DNA of 17,001 bases from Clostridiales bacterium (GCA_003487955.1 DNNJ01000164.1:1-17001); one strand, 5' to 3'. Positions 1 through 11,007 are shown, counted from the stretch's first letter. Notes: generated by a model not told the origin, from the letters alone. Numbers and translations are program-made.

Positions 1-2
1 TT

Positions 3-656
3 TTTGAATACGGTTCTTACTTGTGTAGAAGCACCGCCTAAGGCTTGGCGAAGCTTTTTAACATGGTTATCAATCACCCTGTCATTACCGTCAAAATCAT
101 ATCCCCAAATCCTGATAATAAGGCTGTCACGGCCCACAACTTTACCTTGATTCTCCATAAGTATTTTTAAAATTGCAAATTCTATAGGTGCAAGTATTAT
201 TTCTTCATCGTTAATATAGGTTGTGTATCGATATGGGTCTAATTTTATTTTCCCTGCTGTCATTACCTCTCTTCTAATCATGCCTTTTGAACGTTTTAAC
301 AAGGCATTTACTTTTGCATGGAGCTCTGCCAAAGAAAAAGGTTTAGTAACATAGTCATCGCATCCTAACTTATAACCATGTAATCTGTCACTTTCATTAT
401 GTCTTGCTGTAATAAATATAATGGGAACATCGCTCCTTTTTCTTAACTCCCTGCAAATTGTAAATCCATCCGCCTCCGGCAGCATTACATCAAGGAGTAT
501 CAAATCATATTCATTGTCAATACATTTTAATTGACCTTCGATTCCTGTTTCTGCAGCATCTATAGTTAAAGCACCGCCGCTTTTTTCCGTAAAATAATCT
601 ATAATAATCTCTCTTATCTCTGCATCATCTTCAACTAAAAGAAGTTTAAATACCAT
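3..656 (-). CDS. OmpR/PhoB-family response regulator, C-terminus beyond the window
   Basis: This is a two-component transcriptional regulator. A partner histidine kinase would phosphorylate it, and it would then bind DNA in the cytoplasm. I read 218 codons from ATG at 656, which is preceded by GAGGTGAG. The receiver domain (about 1-120) has the acidic pair D10/D11, phospho-acceptor D56 in LLLDVMLP, T83 in FITA and K105 in VTKPF. The winged-helix output domain starts near 130 and contains the DRVIDNHVKKLRQ recognition-helix segment. The reading frame runs off the window at QVRTVFK; the family normally ends about 10 residues later, so little is missing. A kinase gene probably follows outside the window. 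It is separated from the lipoprotein gene upstream by a terminator and has its own -10 element. The target genes cannot be told from sequence. Confidence 0.93.
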   Translation of the reverse strand, partial: MVFKLLLVEDDAEIREIIIDYFTEKSGGALTIDAAETGIEGQLKCIDNEYDLILLDVMLPEADGFTICRELRKRSDVPIIFITARHNESDRLHGYKLGCDDYVTKPFSLAELHAKVNALLKRSKGMIRREVMTAGKIKLDPYRYTTYINDEEIILAPIEFAILKILMENQGKVVGRDSLIIRIWGYDFDGNDRVIDNHVKKLRQALGGASTQVRTVFK

Positions 657-727
657 TTTCTCACCTCAATATACATTTTAGCACATAGATCTATCTTTTT
701 TATATCCTTATGAAAACTTTTTACTTA

Positions 728-738
728 ATTATAGCATA
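728..738 (-). promoter_or_regulatory. extended -10 promoter for the response regulator gene
   Basis: On the minus strand TATG-C-TATAAT is a perfect extended -10 box (TATG at 735-738, TATAAT at 728-733). It lies directly after the T-tract of the upstream terminator and about 72 bases before the start codon. I see no good -35 hexamer, which is common for extended -10 promoters. Confidence 0.5.
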
Positions 739-765
739 AAAATAACGCCAATTATCTTGACGTTA
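738..765 (-). terminator. intrinsic terminator after the lipoprotein gene
   Basis: On the minus strand a 9-bp stem (TAACGTCAA / TTGGCGTTA, one G-T wobble) closes a GATAA loop and is followed by TTTTT. It lies about 100 bases past the stop of the lipoprotein gene and before the response regulator. A nearly identical copy is found at 3289-3316. Confidence 0.8.
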
Positions 766-862
766 GAATTTTTTCAAGCAATACTATTTATATTTTCTAC
801 TTAAATAATAATCAAATAAAGAATATACTAATACTGCCAAGATATACAAAATGACAGCATTA

Positions 863-3163
863 TTAATCAGGTTCGTTCCCGGCAAGGTTATAGGCGCCTT
901 CAATATCATCATTTTCCCTGCAATAATAATTTAATTCATTATCAAATATATAAAATTCTATGTTTTCACCTTTTGCTTGTGCAATTTCTACCTTTTCACC
1001 GGTAAAATATTTGACGCATAAAAATACATCATCATTTACTACTTTATCATAGTAATAAAATATAGGACCGGGAAAAGTACTGTAAACCACATAACCTTCT
1101 GATATATCTATATACAAATTTTCATACCTGCAATCAATATCAGAAGCCAAATCCCTGATTGATTTGTCTATCATATTAACTTCGAAAATATTGTCAAGTC
1201 TGTCATCCTTTTTAGTTAATATATAAAGCTTATCATTATTTTTTCCCCATATTGTCACTCCAAGCCCTATGTTATTTTCATTATTTTGATTTTTGCTGCC
1301 GGTACCATTATTTGAAACGTAATTAAACACATTATCTTCAAGATATTTATTCCCGTTTTTGTCAAGCACAATAATATCGCCGTTCTCATTGTACAGGTTT
1401 ATGTATTTACCAAGCTCACTGAAATTTATATCATCAAGATTATCTGCAATAATATTTAACTTGTTACCGTCGGTGTATTGAATCAGCATTTTATTTTCAC
1501 CATCATCTACAAGAGCATAAACAATATCATTGAATTTTTGAAGCTTTACATTGTAAGTTTCATCAATGTTTAATTCAGAATAAAGTAATTCTATAAAACC
1601 TTCTCTTATACGAGAATGCTCTTTTCCTATCATATCTGATATGTCTACTGTTACCCTCTCACCTGAGCTTGCTGTATAGCTTATTGTTTTTTCATCTTCT
1701 TTTTTAAACTCAATTTTTGTTCTGATTGATTTTGCTATTTCAAATTTTTCTGATGTATATAAGTTAATCAGATAAAGATAATTATATTGTTTTTCCAAAT
1801 GTTCCATCATATAAGAATTTATATCCAATGCATAGAATGTATCACTTGATAATATATATCCCTTATCTTTATCAATAAAGCTTTCATAACCTCCACCGCT
1901 AGTGAAGTTTGGCTGTGATACAATTTTTTTATCAATATCAATGGCAAGAAATACATATGACAAGTCATGGCATAAAAAATATGCCAGGTTGGAATTTTTA
2001 ATCCATCCCGTTTCCATAATATACATCCTTGTTGGGAACAAAACCCTATTATTATCTAATATAAAGTCTTCATTAGAAAACTCTTTTCCTAAATCTATGT
2101 ATTTATTTAAAATGATTTCATTGGCTTTATTGTCAACAACACAAACTGAGAAAAAATCGTTGATATAGCAGGTGAAATCTCCGTTATCACTGTTTAATAT
2201 TTCGGTATAATAGCATTCATATAAAATTTTCTCTTTTCCTTCATTGTCAGAGCCTAATTTTATAACATATGAATTATAGGCTCCGTCTATAAATATTTTA
2301 TCATCATCCTCACTATATACAACATTCTCCATGTTATAAAGGATTCTTTTTAAATCACCCTTTTCATATCTCCATATTTCATAATAATCACCGCTTATTT
2401 CTTTTTCTATGTTATTTAAATCTCTATCTGTATATGCTGTAAAGGCAGTGGGCTCATCTTCAACACTATCTTCGTAAATATATTCATAATGTAACATTAA
2501 ATCGTGTATTTTCACTTTTATATAATATATGTCTTCAATACTGAAAAGCTCTGAAATTTCTAAATTATCAAGCCCGGTTAAAGTTTTGACCTCATTTTGA
2601 ACTATGGCTAAGGTTTCATCTGTTTCATATGTTTTAATTACAAAGGCATACTCACATTCGTTTTCCCCCCAGGAAGCAATCATTCTGAATCCTCTTATAT
2701 CCTTTTTTTCCGGCTCATAATATGAGCTTAAGGATGATGCTAAATGTTTTTCTATTTCAAAGGAGCATTTGCCACCAATCAATTCCACAGGAATATTTAT
2801 AATTTCTTTGTCTGCATAAATCTGTCTGCCTTCTTCATCAATTAAGATATCCATAATCTTAAATTCATCCGGAGGGTTGCTTTTAAATGTAATTTCAGCA
2901 ATGCTGCCGTTTTTAATAATAGGGATATCTCTTTTTTCTTTGAGTATGGTAACAAAAGTATCCTCCCTGTCATAAACACTGCCATCCCATTTATTCTTTG
3001 CTGATACATATTCAATCTCCTTGTTGTCAATCGATATTAATATGTCCGGCGGCTCCGCATTGGTCGAAGTTGATATATCTACTGGTTCCTTTATAGCTGA
3101 ACACCCTGCTATAAAAAATGTCAATACTATAATTAAAACTGTTAGAAATATTGTTTTTTTCAT
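863..3163 (-). CDS. large lipoprotein of unknown function (766 aa)
   Basis: I do not recognise a named family. The N-terminus is a clear lipoprotein signal peptide: KK, a hydrophobic core and the lipobox I18-A19-G20-C21. The mature protein of about 745 residues should be anchored by C21 to the outer face of the membrane. ATG at 3163 follows GAGGGG at good spacing. The body is rich in Asp, Glu, Asn and Tyr, and has many short hydrophobic strands ending in charged turns (for example NDKLYILTKK and DIIVLDKNGN). That suggests a beta-rich, perhaps propeller-like fold, but I see no repeat regular enough to prove it. No catalytic motif is visible. It is a single-gene unit with its own terminator, downstream of the remnant genes at 3303-3700. 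A sensor or surface-binding role beside the two-component gene is possible but is only inference. Confidence 0.85.
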   Translation of the reverse strand: MKKTIFLTVLIIVLTFFIAGCSAIKEPVDISTSTNAEPPDILISIDNKEIEYVSAKNKWDGSVYDREDTFVTILKEKRDIPIIKNGSIAEITFKSNPPDEFKIMDILIDEEGRQIYADKEIINIPVELIGGKCSFEIEKHLASSLSSYYEPEKKDIRGFRMIASWGENECEYAFVIKTYETDETLAIVQNEVKTLTGLDNLEISELFSIEDIYYIKVKIHDLMLHYEYIYEDSVEDEPTAFTAYTDRDLNNIEKEISGDYYEIWRYEKGDLKRILYNMENVVYSEDDDKIFIDGAYNSYVIKLGSDNEGKEKILYECYYTEILNSDNGDFTCYINDFFSVCVVDNKANEIILNKYIDLGKEFSNEDFILDNNRVLFPTRMYIMETGWIKNSNLAYFLCHDLSYVFLAIDIDKKIVSQPNFTSGGGYESFIDKDKGYILSSDTFYALDINSYMMEHLEKQYNYLYLINLYTSEKFEIAKSIRTKIEFKKEDEKTISYTASSGERVTVDISDMIGKEHSRIREGFIELLYSELNIDETYNVKLQKFNDIVYALVDDGENKMLIQYTDGNKLNIIADNLDDINFSELGKYINLYNENGDIIVLDKNGNKYLEDNVFNYVSNNGTGSKNQNNENNIGLGVTIWGKNNDKLYILTKKDDRLDNIFEVNMIDKSIRDLASDIDCRYENLYIDISEGYVVYSTFPGPIFYYYDKVVNDDVFLCVKYFTGEKVEIAQAKGENIEFYIFDNELNYYCRENDDIEGAYNLAGNEPD

Positions 3164-3224
3164 TATACGCCCCTCTTACAATAAAATCATTATCATTAAC
3201 TTTATTCATTATTGACTTTTATAT

Positions 3225-3230
3225 ATTATA
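3225..3230 (-). promoter_or_regulatory. possible -10 element for the lipoprotein gene
   Basis: Minus-strand TATAAT lies about 60 bases before the start codon, between the terminator at 3289-3316 and the gene. No convincing -35 hexamer stands 16-18 bases upstream, so this is a weak call in AT-rich DNA. Confidence 0.3.
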
Positions 3231-3288
3231 GACGTTAATTTTATTACTTATGTTCCTAACATACATCCTTCATCCATTTTAATATTAT

Positions 3289-3316
3289 AAAAATAACACC
3301 AATTATCTTGACGTTA
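3289..3316 (-). terminator. intrinsic terminator, second copy
   Basis: This is the same hairpin as at 738-765: a 9-bp stem with G-T wobbles, loop GATAA, then TTTTT. It overlaps the last codons and stop of the P-loop remnant, so it would end transcription through the remnants before the lipoprotein gene. Confidence 0.7.
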
Positions 3317-3425
3317 TTACTGATTTTTTTATTAAATATAGAACCGGACAATTGTAAATATCCCTCAGTTTAGCTGCCAAGGTAGATTTACCTGAACCAC
3401 TGTAGCCAATTATTGCAGCCTTCAT
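3303..3425 (-). pseudogene. N-terminal remnant of a P-loop kinase-like protein (topology-modulation/FlaR type)
   Basis: ATG at 3425 opens a frame of only 40 codons. Its first ~31 residues look like the N-terminus of the P-loop proteins annotated as topology modulation protein or adenylate-kinase-like ATPase: beta strand AAIIG, Walker A GYSGSGKST at 7-15, then an amphipathic helix and a CPVLYL strand. The following nine residues (from I32) no longer fit the family, and the frame stops inside the terminator repeat. Full-length members have roughly 170-180 residues, so most of the protein, including the substrate and lid parts, is missing. The start overlaps the stop of the upstream frame as ATGA, and GAGGTG precedes it, so it was once translationally coupled. 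Probably non-functional. Confidence 0.6.
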
Positions 3426-3700
3426 GAAAACACCTCATCCTCATGTAGTCTCTCCAACTCTTTATACATATCCTCAATACTATTCTTCAAATGAATATAT
3501 TCATTGTATTGTTTATTATATTCATTTAAATCCCATTCATCTATGTTTGTATTCAATATATTTTCAAGTTCGATAATTTTATCTTCCGTTTCTAAAATAT
3601 CATTTTCTAATTTTTCTAAGTCTCTTTTGGATTTTTCTTTTGCTCTATATAAGTAAAGAACCGTCCGAGTTATTTGGACAGTTGTTCGAAACCATCCCAA
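3422..3700 (-). pseudogene. coiled-coil fragment, probably the C-terminal tail of an ABC-F ATPase
   Basis: This 92-residue frame starts at TTG directly after an in-frame stop, with no correctly spaced ribosome site. Residues ~20-88 form a charged coiled coil: KSKRDLEKLENDILETEDK, a break near NIDEWD, then LNEYNKQYNEYIHL and SIEDMYKELERLHED. The arrangement of two helices with a mid-break and a final YxE-L-x-x-x-I-x-x-x-Y-x-E-L pattern resembles the C-terminal coiled coil of ABC-F proteins (Uup/Msr/Lsa relatives). No ATPase motif remains. The first ~18 residues are encoded by REP-like DNA (see 3655-3682) and probably do not belong to the original protein. It ends with an ATGA overlap with the P-loop remnant. 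It could instead be another coiled-coil protein, or a small intact gene; I favour a decayed gene. Confidence 0.5.
3655..3682. repeat. REP-like imperfect inverted repeat
   Basis: AAGAACCGTCC, a short spacer and GGACAGTTG form an imperfect hairpin. GGACGGTTCTT is the core of a dispersed REP element that I recall from many clostridial genomes. A related half-site occurs at 4588-4601. It sits at the truncated edge of the coiled-coil remnant. Confidence 0.45.
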
Positions 3701-3719
3701 TTATTCTTATGGTAAATTC

Positions 3720-3747
3720 ACCTTTCATATATTTTTATCATATAATA
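3720..3747 (+). promoter_or_regulatory. possible SigK-type sporulation promoter
   Basis: AC at 3720-3721, 17 bases, then CATATAATA at 3739-3747 matches the mother-cell sigma-K pattern AC-N16/17-CATAnnnTA. It lies 30-60 bases before the plus-strand gene. The DNA is very AT-rich, so chance matches are a real risk. A SigA -10-like TATAAT at 3754-3759 is an alternative, but without a good -35. Confidence 0.35.
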
Positions 3748-3767
3748 AACAACTATAATATGAAAGG
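3721..3767. repeat. 10-bp inverted repeat overlapping the ribosome-binding site
   Basis: CCTTTCATAT (3721-3730) and ATATGAAAGG (3758-3767) are perfect inverted copies 27 bases apart. With a one-base bulge the match extends to TTCA(A)CCTTTCATAT. The right arm holds the GAAAGG ribosome site of the gene starting at 3779; the left arm lies in the candidate promoter. It could be an operator, or a structure that hides the ribosome site if transcription starts far enough upstream. Confidence 0.6.
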
Positions 3768-3778
3768 TTGAATATCAA

Positions 3779-4369
3779 ATGAATAACTATCTATTATTTA
3801 ACCAGCGTCCACAACTTGCAGGGGCTTTAAATGTTAATTCCAAATTGATGGATTATAATGTTAATGTACCTATAAGCTTAATGAAGTCTATTGAGGGAAA
3901 ATATTTTGTTGGAACGGCTCCGAACCTACGATTTGGCAACGTTACCAACGCATGGGCAAGACTATACAATCCGACAAATTCCGGTGTCAACTTATTTGTA
4001 AATACTTGGACTGTAAGTGATATCTTTTCAACGCCATACAGTGTACAAATTTGGTTTAACAGTACACCGCCGGGATTAGTCCAATTTTCTCAATTTGTTA
4101 CCCCTTCCAATTTGACAATTACTCCGCAGCCACAGTCTCATATACAGCTTCAATATGCTATCGCGGTCAGTGGTTTGCCGGCAGGCGGAATGAAAGCTTA
4201 CGGCAGATACGGTCTCGCCGGTACTACCATAGTTTCAGAGGAAGAAGGGAAATTTATATTCGCTCCCGGTGGTTCATATTTAATTTTTATATCAAACCCC
4301 GAAAGACCAACTGTGCCTGCTTCAGGTAATATTGCATTTGGATGGTGGGAAGAACCAATTTGGCAATAG
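3779..4369 (+). CDS. uncharacterised 196-residue protein, possibly DUF6143 family
   Basis: This is the only convincing plus-strand gene. ATG at 3779 follows GAAAGG with about 11 bases between. No signal peptide and no membrane helix are visible, so it is probably a soluble cell or spore protein. It is rich in Asn, Pro, Gly, Ser and aromatic residues, with alternating hydrophobic stretches typical of beta structure, for example PNLRFGNVTNAWARLYNPTN and SYLIFISNP, and it ends in GWWEEPIWQ. From memory this resembles Firmicute proteins grouped as DUF6143, which have no known function; I could not verify that. The upstream region has a SigK-like promoter and a strong inverted repeat, which fits expression during sporulation, but that is inference. 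It is convergent with the ATP synthase operon and has no partner gene. Confidence 0.85.
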   Translation: MNNYLLFNQRPQLAGALNVNSKLMDYNVNVPISLMKSIEGKYFVGTAPNLRFGNVTNAWARLYNPTNSGVNLFVNTWTVSDIFSTPYSVQIWFNSTPPGLVQFSQFVTPSNLTITPQPQSHIQLQYAIAVSGLPAGGMKAYGRYGLAGTTIVSEEEGKFIFAPGGSYLIFISNPERPTVPASGNIAFGWWEEPIWQ

Positions 4370-4413
4370 TCAATTATACTTAACAGTAAATTATGCTTAT
4401 ATAAATAATGATT

Positions 4414-4447
4414 GGTATGAACATGTCACCATACCTCTTTTGGTATG
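4414..4447 (+). terminator. possible weak terminator or switching hairpin after the plus-strand gene
   Basis: GGTATG (4414-4419), CATACC (4430-4435) and GGTATG (4442-4447) can form either of two exclusive 6-bp hairpins. The tail is pyrimidine-rich (TTCTCCTTCCTTT) rather than a clean T-run, so the terminator call is weak. Confidence 0.3.
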
Positions 4448-4547
4448 TTCTCCTTCCTTTGTTAAAAGAGAACTGACTCCACAAAAAAATTCTGAGAACG
4501 AATAAAACTATCCCTTAGAATAAACAAAACAAAAAATAAAAAAATTC

Positions 4548-4586
4548 TAAAAATAAAAGAATCGTTCCTAATATAGACTAAGAACG
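4548..4586 (-). terminator. intrinsic terminator of the ATP synthase operon
   Basis: On the minus strand, about 30 bases past the atpC stop, CGTTCTTAGT-CTAT-ATTAGGAACG (4563-4586) forms a 10-bp stem with two G-T wobbles and a four-base loop. It is followed by ATTCTTTTATTTTT. Confidence 0.75.
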
Positions 4587-4587
4587 G

Positions 4588-4601
4588 AAAGAACCGTCCC
4601 C
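4588..4601. repeat. REP-like half-site
   Basis: AAAGAACCGTCCCC matches the dispersed GGGGACGGTTCTT core also seen in degraded form at 3655-3666. It is located between the atpC stop and the operon terminator. The other half of the usual element is not present. Confidence 0.4.
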
Positions 4602-4615
4602 AAAATTTTAAAATT

Positions 4616-5092
4616 TTAGAATTCTCTTTTTTCGCTTTCTTCTTCGAAATATTCAACTTCTTCCAAATCCATGCTGACTTCAATTCGAACCAAGGTACGG
4701 CGCAGCAAGATAAGAGAAGTTTGGATTCGTCGTTCTTCAATTTTCTCTTTAAATAAGGCTTCTAATTCTTTACGATCTGTTTCAGCACGTTCCAAATCGA
4801 TTTCTTCCGGTCTCTGAGCTATTGTACTGAAAATATTAACCGTTTTTTTCCCTATTTCGGCTATCCCGCCGAATAGAGCAAGCTTCTTCACAACACCATT
4901 ATTAATAATGCGGAGAATACCATCGCCAAGTATAGCTGAAACAGGTGCATGACCGGAAAGCACACCTAAGTCGCCGTCGATGCAGCGCATTATAACCATA
5001 TCGGCCTTTTCAACGAATTTAAGTCCGCGAGGTGTGGTTATATTAAGGGTAATTTTTTTATCATTTACTGCATTAGTCAGTTGTTCAGCCAT
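4616..5092 (-). CDS. atpC: F1 ATP synthase epsilon subunit
   Basis: Epsilon is part of the central stalk; it links gamma to the c-ring and can inhibit ATP hydrolysis. After a 12-residue lead, residues ~13-95 form the N-terminal beta sandwich, with the family signature GDLGVLSGHAPVSAIL near 40-55 and FGGIAEI. Residues ~96-140 are the C-terminal helical hairpin (DLERAETDRKELEALF, then LLRRTLVRI). At 158 residues it is some 20 longer than the usual 130-140 because of an acidic tail rich in Glu (DLEEVEYFEEESEKREF). ATG at 5092 lies one base after the atpD stop, with AAGGT inside the end of atpD as ribosome site, so translation is coupled. It is the last gene of the operon and is followed by a terminator. 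Confidence 0.95.
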   Translation of the reverse strand: MAEQLTNAVNDKKITLNITTPRGLKFVEKADMVIMRCIDGDLGVLSGHAPVSAILGDGILRIINNGVVKKLALFGGIAEIGKKTVNIFSTIAQRPEEIDLERAETDRKELEALFKEKIEERRIQTSLILLRRTLVRIEVSMDLEEVEYFEEESEKREF

Positions 5093-5093
5093 T

Positions 5094-7347
<2,254 letters not shown>

Positions 7348-7358
7348 ACATTGCCTCC

Positions 7359-9390
<2,032 letters not shown>

Positions 9391-9403
<13 letters not shown>

Positions 9404-9945
9404 TTTGCACCCTCCATCTTAGCCAATGATTCCTCAAAGAGCTTTTCTTGAGTATCTTCATCTATGTTTTCAGTAATATATTTTTTGGCCATAAGAGAAG
9501 CAAGTTCGATGATATAAATACGGGTTTCTTCTTTAAGACGGCTTTTTTCCGCCGAAACACTGTCTGCCGAGCGTTTTTTAATCTCTACGGCTTCCAATTT
9601 GGCATCTTCAAGAATTAATTTGCTTTCTTCGGAAGCTTTAAGCCTGGTAGCTTCAAGAATCTCTAAACGCTCTTTATCTATTTCTTTTATCTTTGCGTCG
9701 TATTCAGCTATCAACTCCTTTGCTTTGAGCATAGCCGCATCCGAGTCATCAATCTTTTTTTGAATTCCTTCCGTACGTTTACGCAAAAAATCCTTAACGG
9801 GATTATAAAGAATAAAGCCTAATGCAACAGCTAAAATAATCGCGTTAAACAATTGGATGCCTATACTTATCAATGTTTGCGTATCAAGACCAAAAACACG
9901 GCCTTCAGGCACAGTTTGAGACAAAAACACTACCGTATCCTGCAT
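9391..9945 (-). CDS. atpF: F0 ATP synthase b subunit (stator)
   Basis: Subunit b is the peripheral stalk that keeps F1 from turning with the rotor. One membrane helix lies at about 25-47 (LISIGIQLFNAIILAVALGF), followed by NPVKDFLRKRTEGI, the usual exit from the membrane. A long charged coiled coil follows with many Ala, Lys and Glu (about 60-150), and the C-terminus contacts delta. Length 184 is somewhat longer than the 160-170 common in the family. ATG at 9945 has AGGAGGG upstream. Only one b-type gene is present, so the stator is probably a homodimer. Confidence 0.95.
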
Positions 9946-9983
9946 TCAAATGACCCTCCTTCCCTTTATCTTTCATCAAATAC

Positions 9984-10013
9984 GTCAACCATGCTTTAAC
10001 TTATTAGGTTGAC
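9984..10013. repeat. inverted repeat across the atpE stop codon
   Basis: GTCAACC (9984-9990) and GGTTGAC (10007-10013) are perfect inverted copies; on the mRNA they form a 7-bp hairpin with a 16-base loop containing the atpE stop codon. It lies between the gene for the multi-copy c subunit and the gene for the two-copy b subunit, a place where mRNA stability or translation could be tuned. Confidence 0.45.
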
Positions 10014-10268
10014 TAAAGTATCTACCAGCGGATTAGCGAACAGCATGATGATAGCAACCAAAAGACCGTAAATACCAGATGTCTCGCACATAGCCAGCCC
10101 CACAAACATAGCACTTCTTATATCGTTGGCAGCTTCAGGCTGTCTGGCGATTGATTCTATTGCTTGACAAGCAACTTTTGACTGTCCGAATGTGGTGAAA
10201 ATTCCGTTAAGCAGAGCAATTGCAGCTGCAATGTGTATTATACTGATTACACTTCCTAAAGATTCCAT
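9996..10268 (-). CDS. atpE: F0 ATP synthase c subunit, predicted Na+-binding
   Basis: Subunit c is a two-helix hairpin; a ring of copies turns as ions pass. The ATG at 10268 gives 90 residues and has GGAGG eight bases upstream. A TTG in frame at 10283 lies in that ribosome site and is not used. Helix 1 is about 6-38, the polar loop is ARQPEA at 41-46, and helix 2 is about 50-80. The ion-binding carboxylate is E62. Q29, T63, S64 and Y67 align, with a constant offset of three, to Q32, S66, T67 and Y70 of the Ilyobacter Na+ site, so Na+ coupling is likely. Helix 1 is odd: the five positions of the GxGxGxGxG motif read G22, F24, T26, G28 and S30. The gene is separated by 58 bases of very AT-rich leader from atpB. 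Confidence 0.96.
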   Translation of the reverse strand: MESLGSVISIIHIAAAIALLNGIFTTFGQSKVACQAIESIARQPEAANDIRSAMFVGLAMCETSGIYGLLVAIIMLFANPLVDTLVNLIS

Positions 10269-10326
10269 AATAAATTCCTCCAATATTTTTTCTTAAATAT
10301 TAATATATCAATAAGTTATTAGTGCC

Positions 10327-11007
10327 TTAATCTGCTGCTGCACCTCTAACATACATGAGACTTATGATAACAAATATATAGGTTTGAATAGCACCAAATA
10401 CTACATCAAAGAATGCATGCAGAAATACCGGGATGCCAAACTGGACAAATAACGGCGTTAATGCATAATAGAGGGTCAGAATAATCGTACCGGAAAGCAT
10501 ATTGCCGAAAAGTCGAAAACTCAAGGATACCGGTTTAGCCAGCTCTCCGATTAAATTCAGGGGGAAAAATATAAAGTGGGGCTCGAAGAAGCTCTTCAGG
10601 TACTGACCTTTGCGATGTTTGAATCCCATAATAAGCATAAGTGAAAAGCTTGCAAGGGCTAAAGCAAAAGTAGTTGCCCAGTCCGCTGAAGGTGCTCTGA
10701 ATCCAAAGATACTGAACACGCAGGATGTCAGTAAATATACAAAAACCATGAAATACCATGGGGATATATATGAGAGTTTTTCGCCTAAGGCATCACCTGC
10801 AAAATTATCAAATATTTCCACAACCGATTCTATTACATTCTGGCAGCCTGTGGGAATGACTTCGAAACTCTTTAGTTTAATCCGTGCTATGACTGCAAGT
10901 ACAATAAGAAACAGCATAATGAGCCATGTGTTAAAAATTGTTTCTGTTATCCAAACTTCAACACCTGCCACATTCAAAACCCAAAGATTATCAATATTCA
11001 AAATCAT
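10327..11007 (-). CDS. atpB: F0 ATP synthase a subunit
   Basis: Subunit a is the fixed membrane part that provides the two half-channels for ions beside the c-ring. The 226 residues contain five or six hydrophobic segments. The essential Arg is R165 in SLSFRLFGNM, the family's strongest motif. Other family landmarks are YISPWYFMVFVYLLTSCVFS, RAPSADWATTFALAL and the helix-5 stretch FFDVVFGAIQTYIFVIISLMY. The length is on the short side of the family but complete. ATG at 11007 follows GGCGGTGA with eight bases between. It is 33 bases after atpI. Confidence 0.96.
   Translation of the reverse strand: MILNIDNLWVLNVAGVEVWITETIFNTWLIMLFLIVLAVIARIKLKSFEVIPTGCQNVIESVVEIFDNFAGDALGEKLSYISPWYFMVFVYLLTSCVFSIFGFRAPSADWATTFALALASFSLMLIMGFKHRKGQYLKSFFEPHFIFFPLNLIGELAKPVSLSFRLFGNMLSGTIILTLYYALTPLFVQFGIPVFLHAFFDVVFGAIQTYIFVIISLMYVRGAAAD

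Noticed and set aside
4462..4740. 92-codon minus-strand frame over the atpC end and the terminator
   Set aside because: It overlaps atpC out of frame and runs through the operon terminator; the composition is low-complexity Phe/Lys from AT-rich DNA.
10269..10283. Earlier TTG start for the c subunit, adding five residues
   Set aside because: That TTG is part of the GGAGG ribosome site that serves ATG at 10268, so it cannot be the start.
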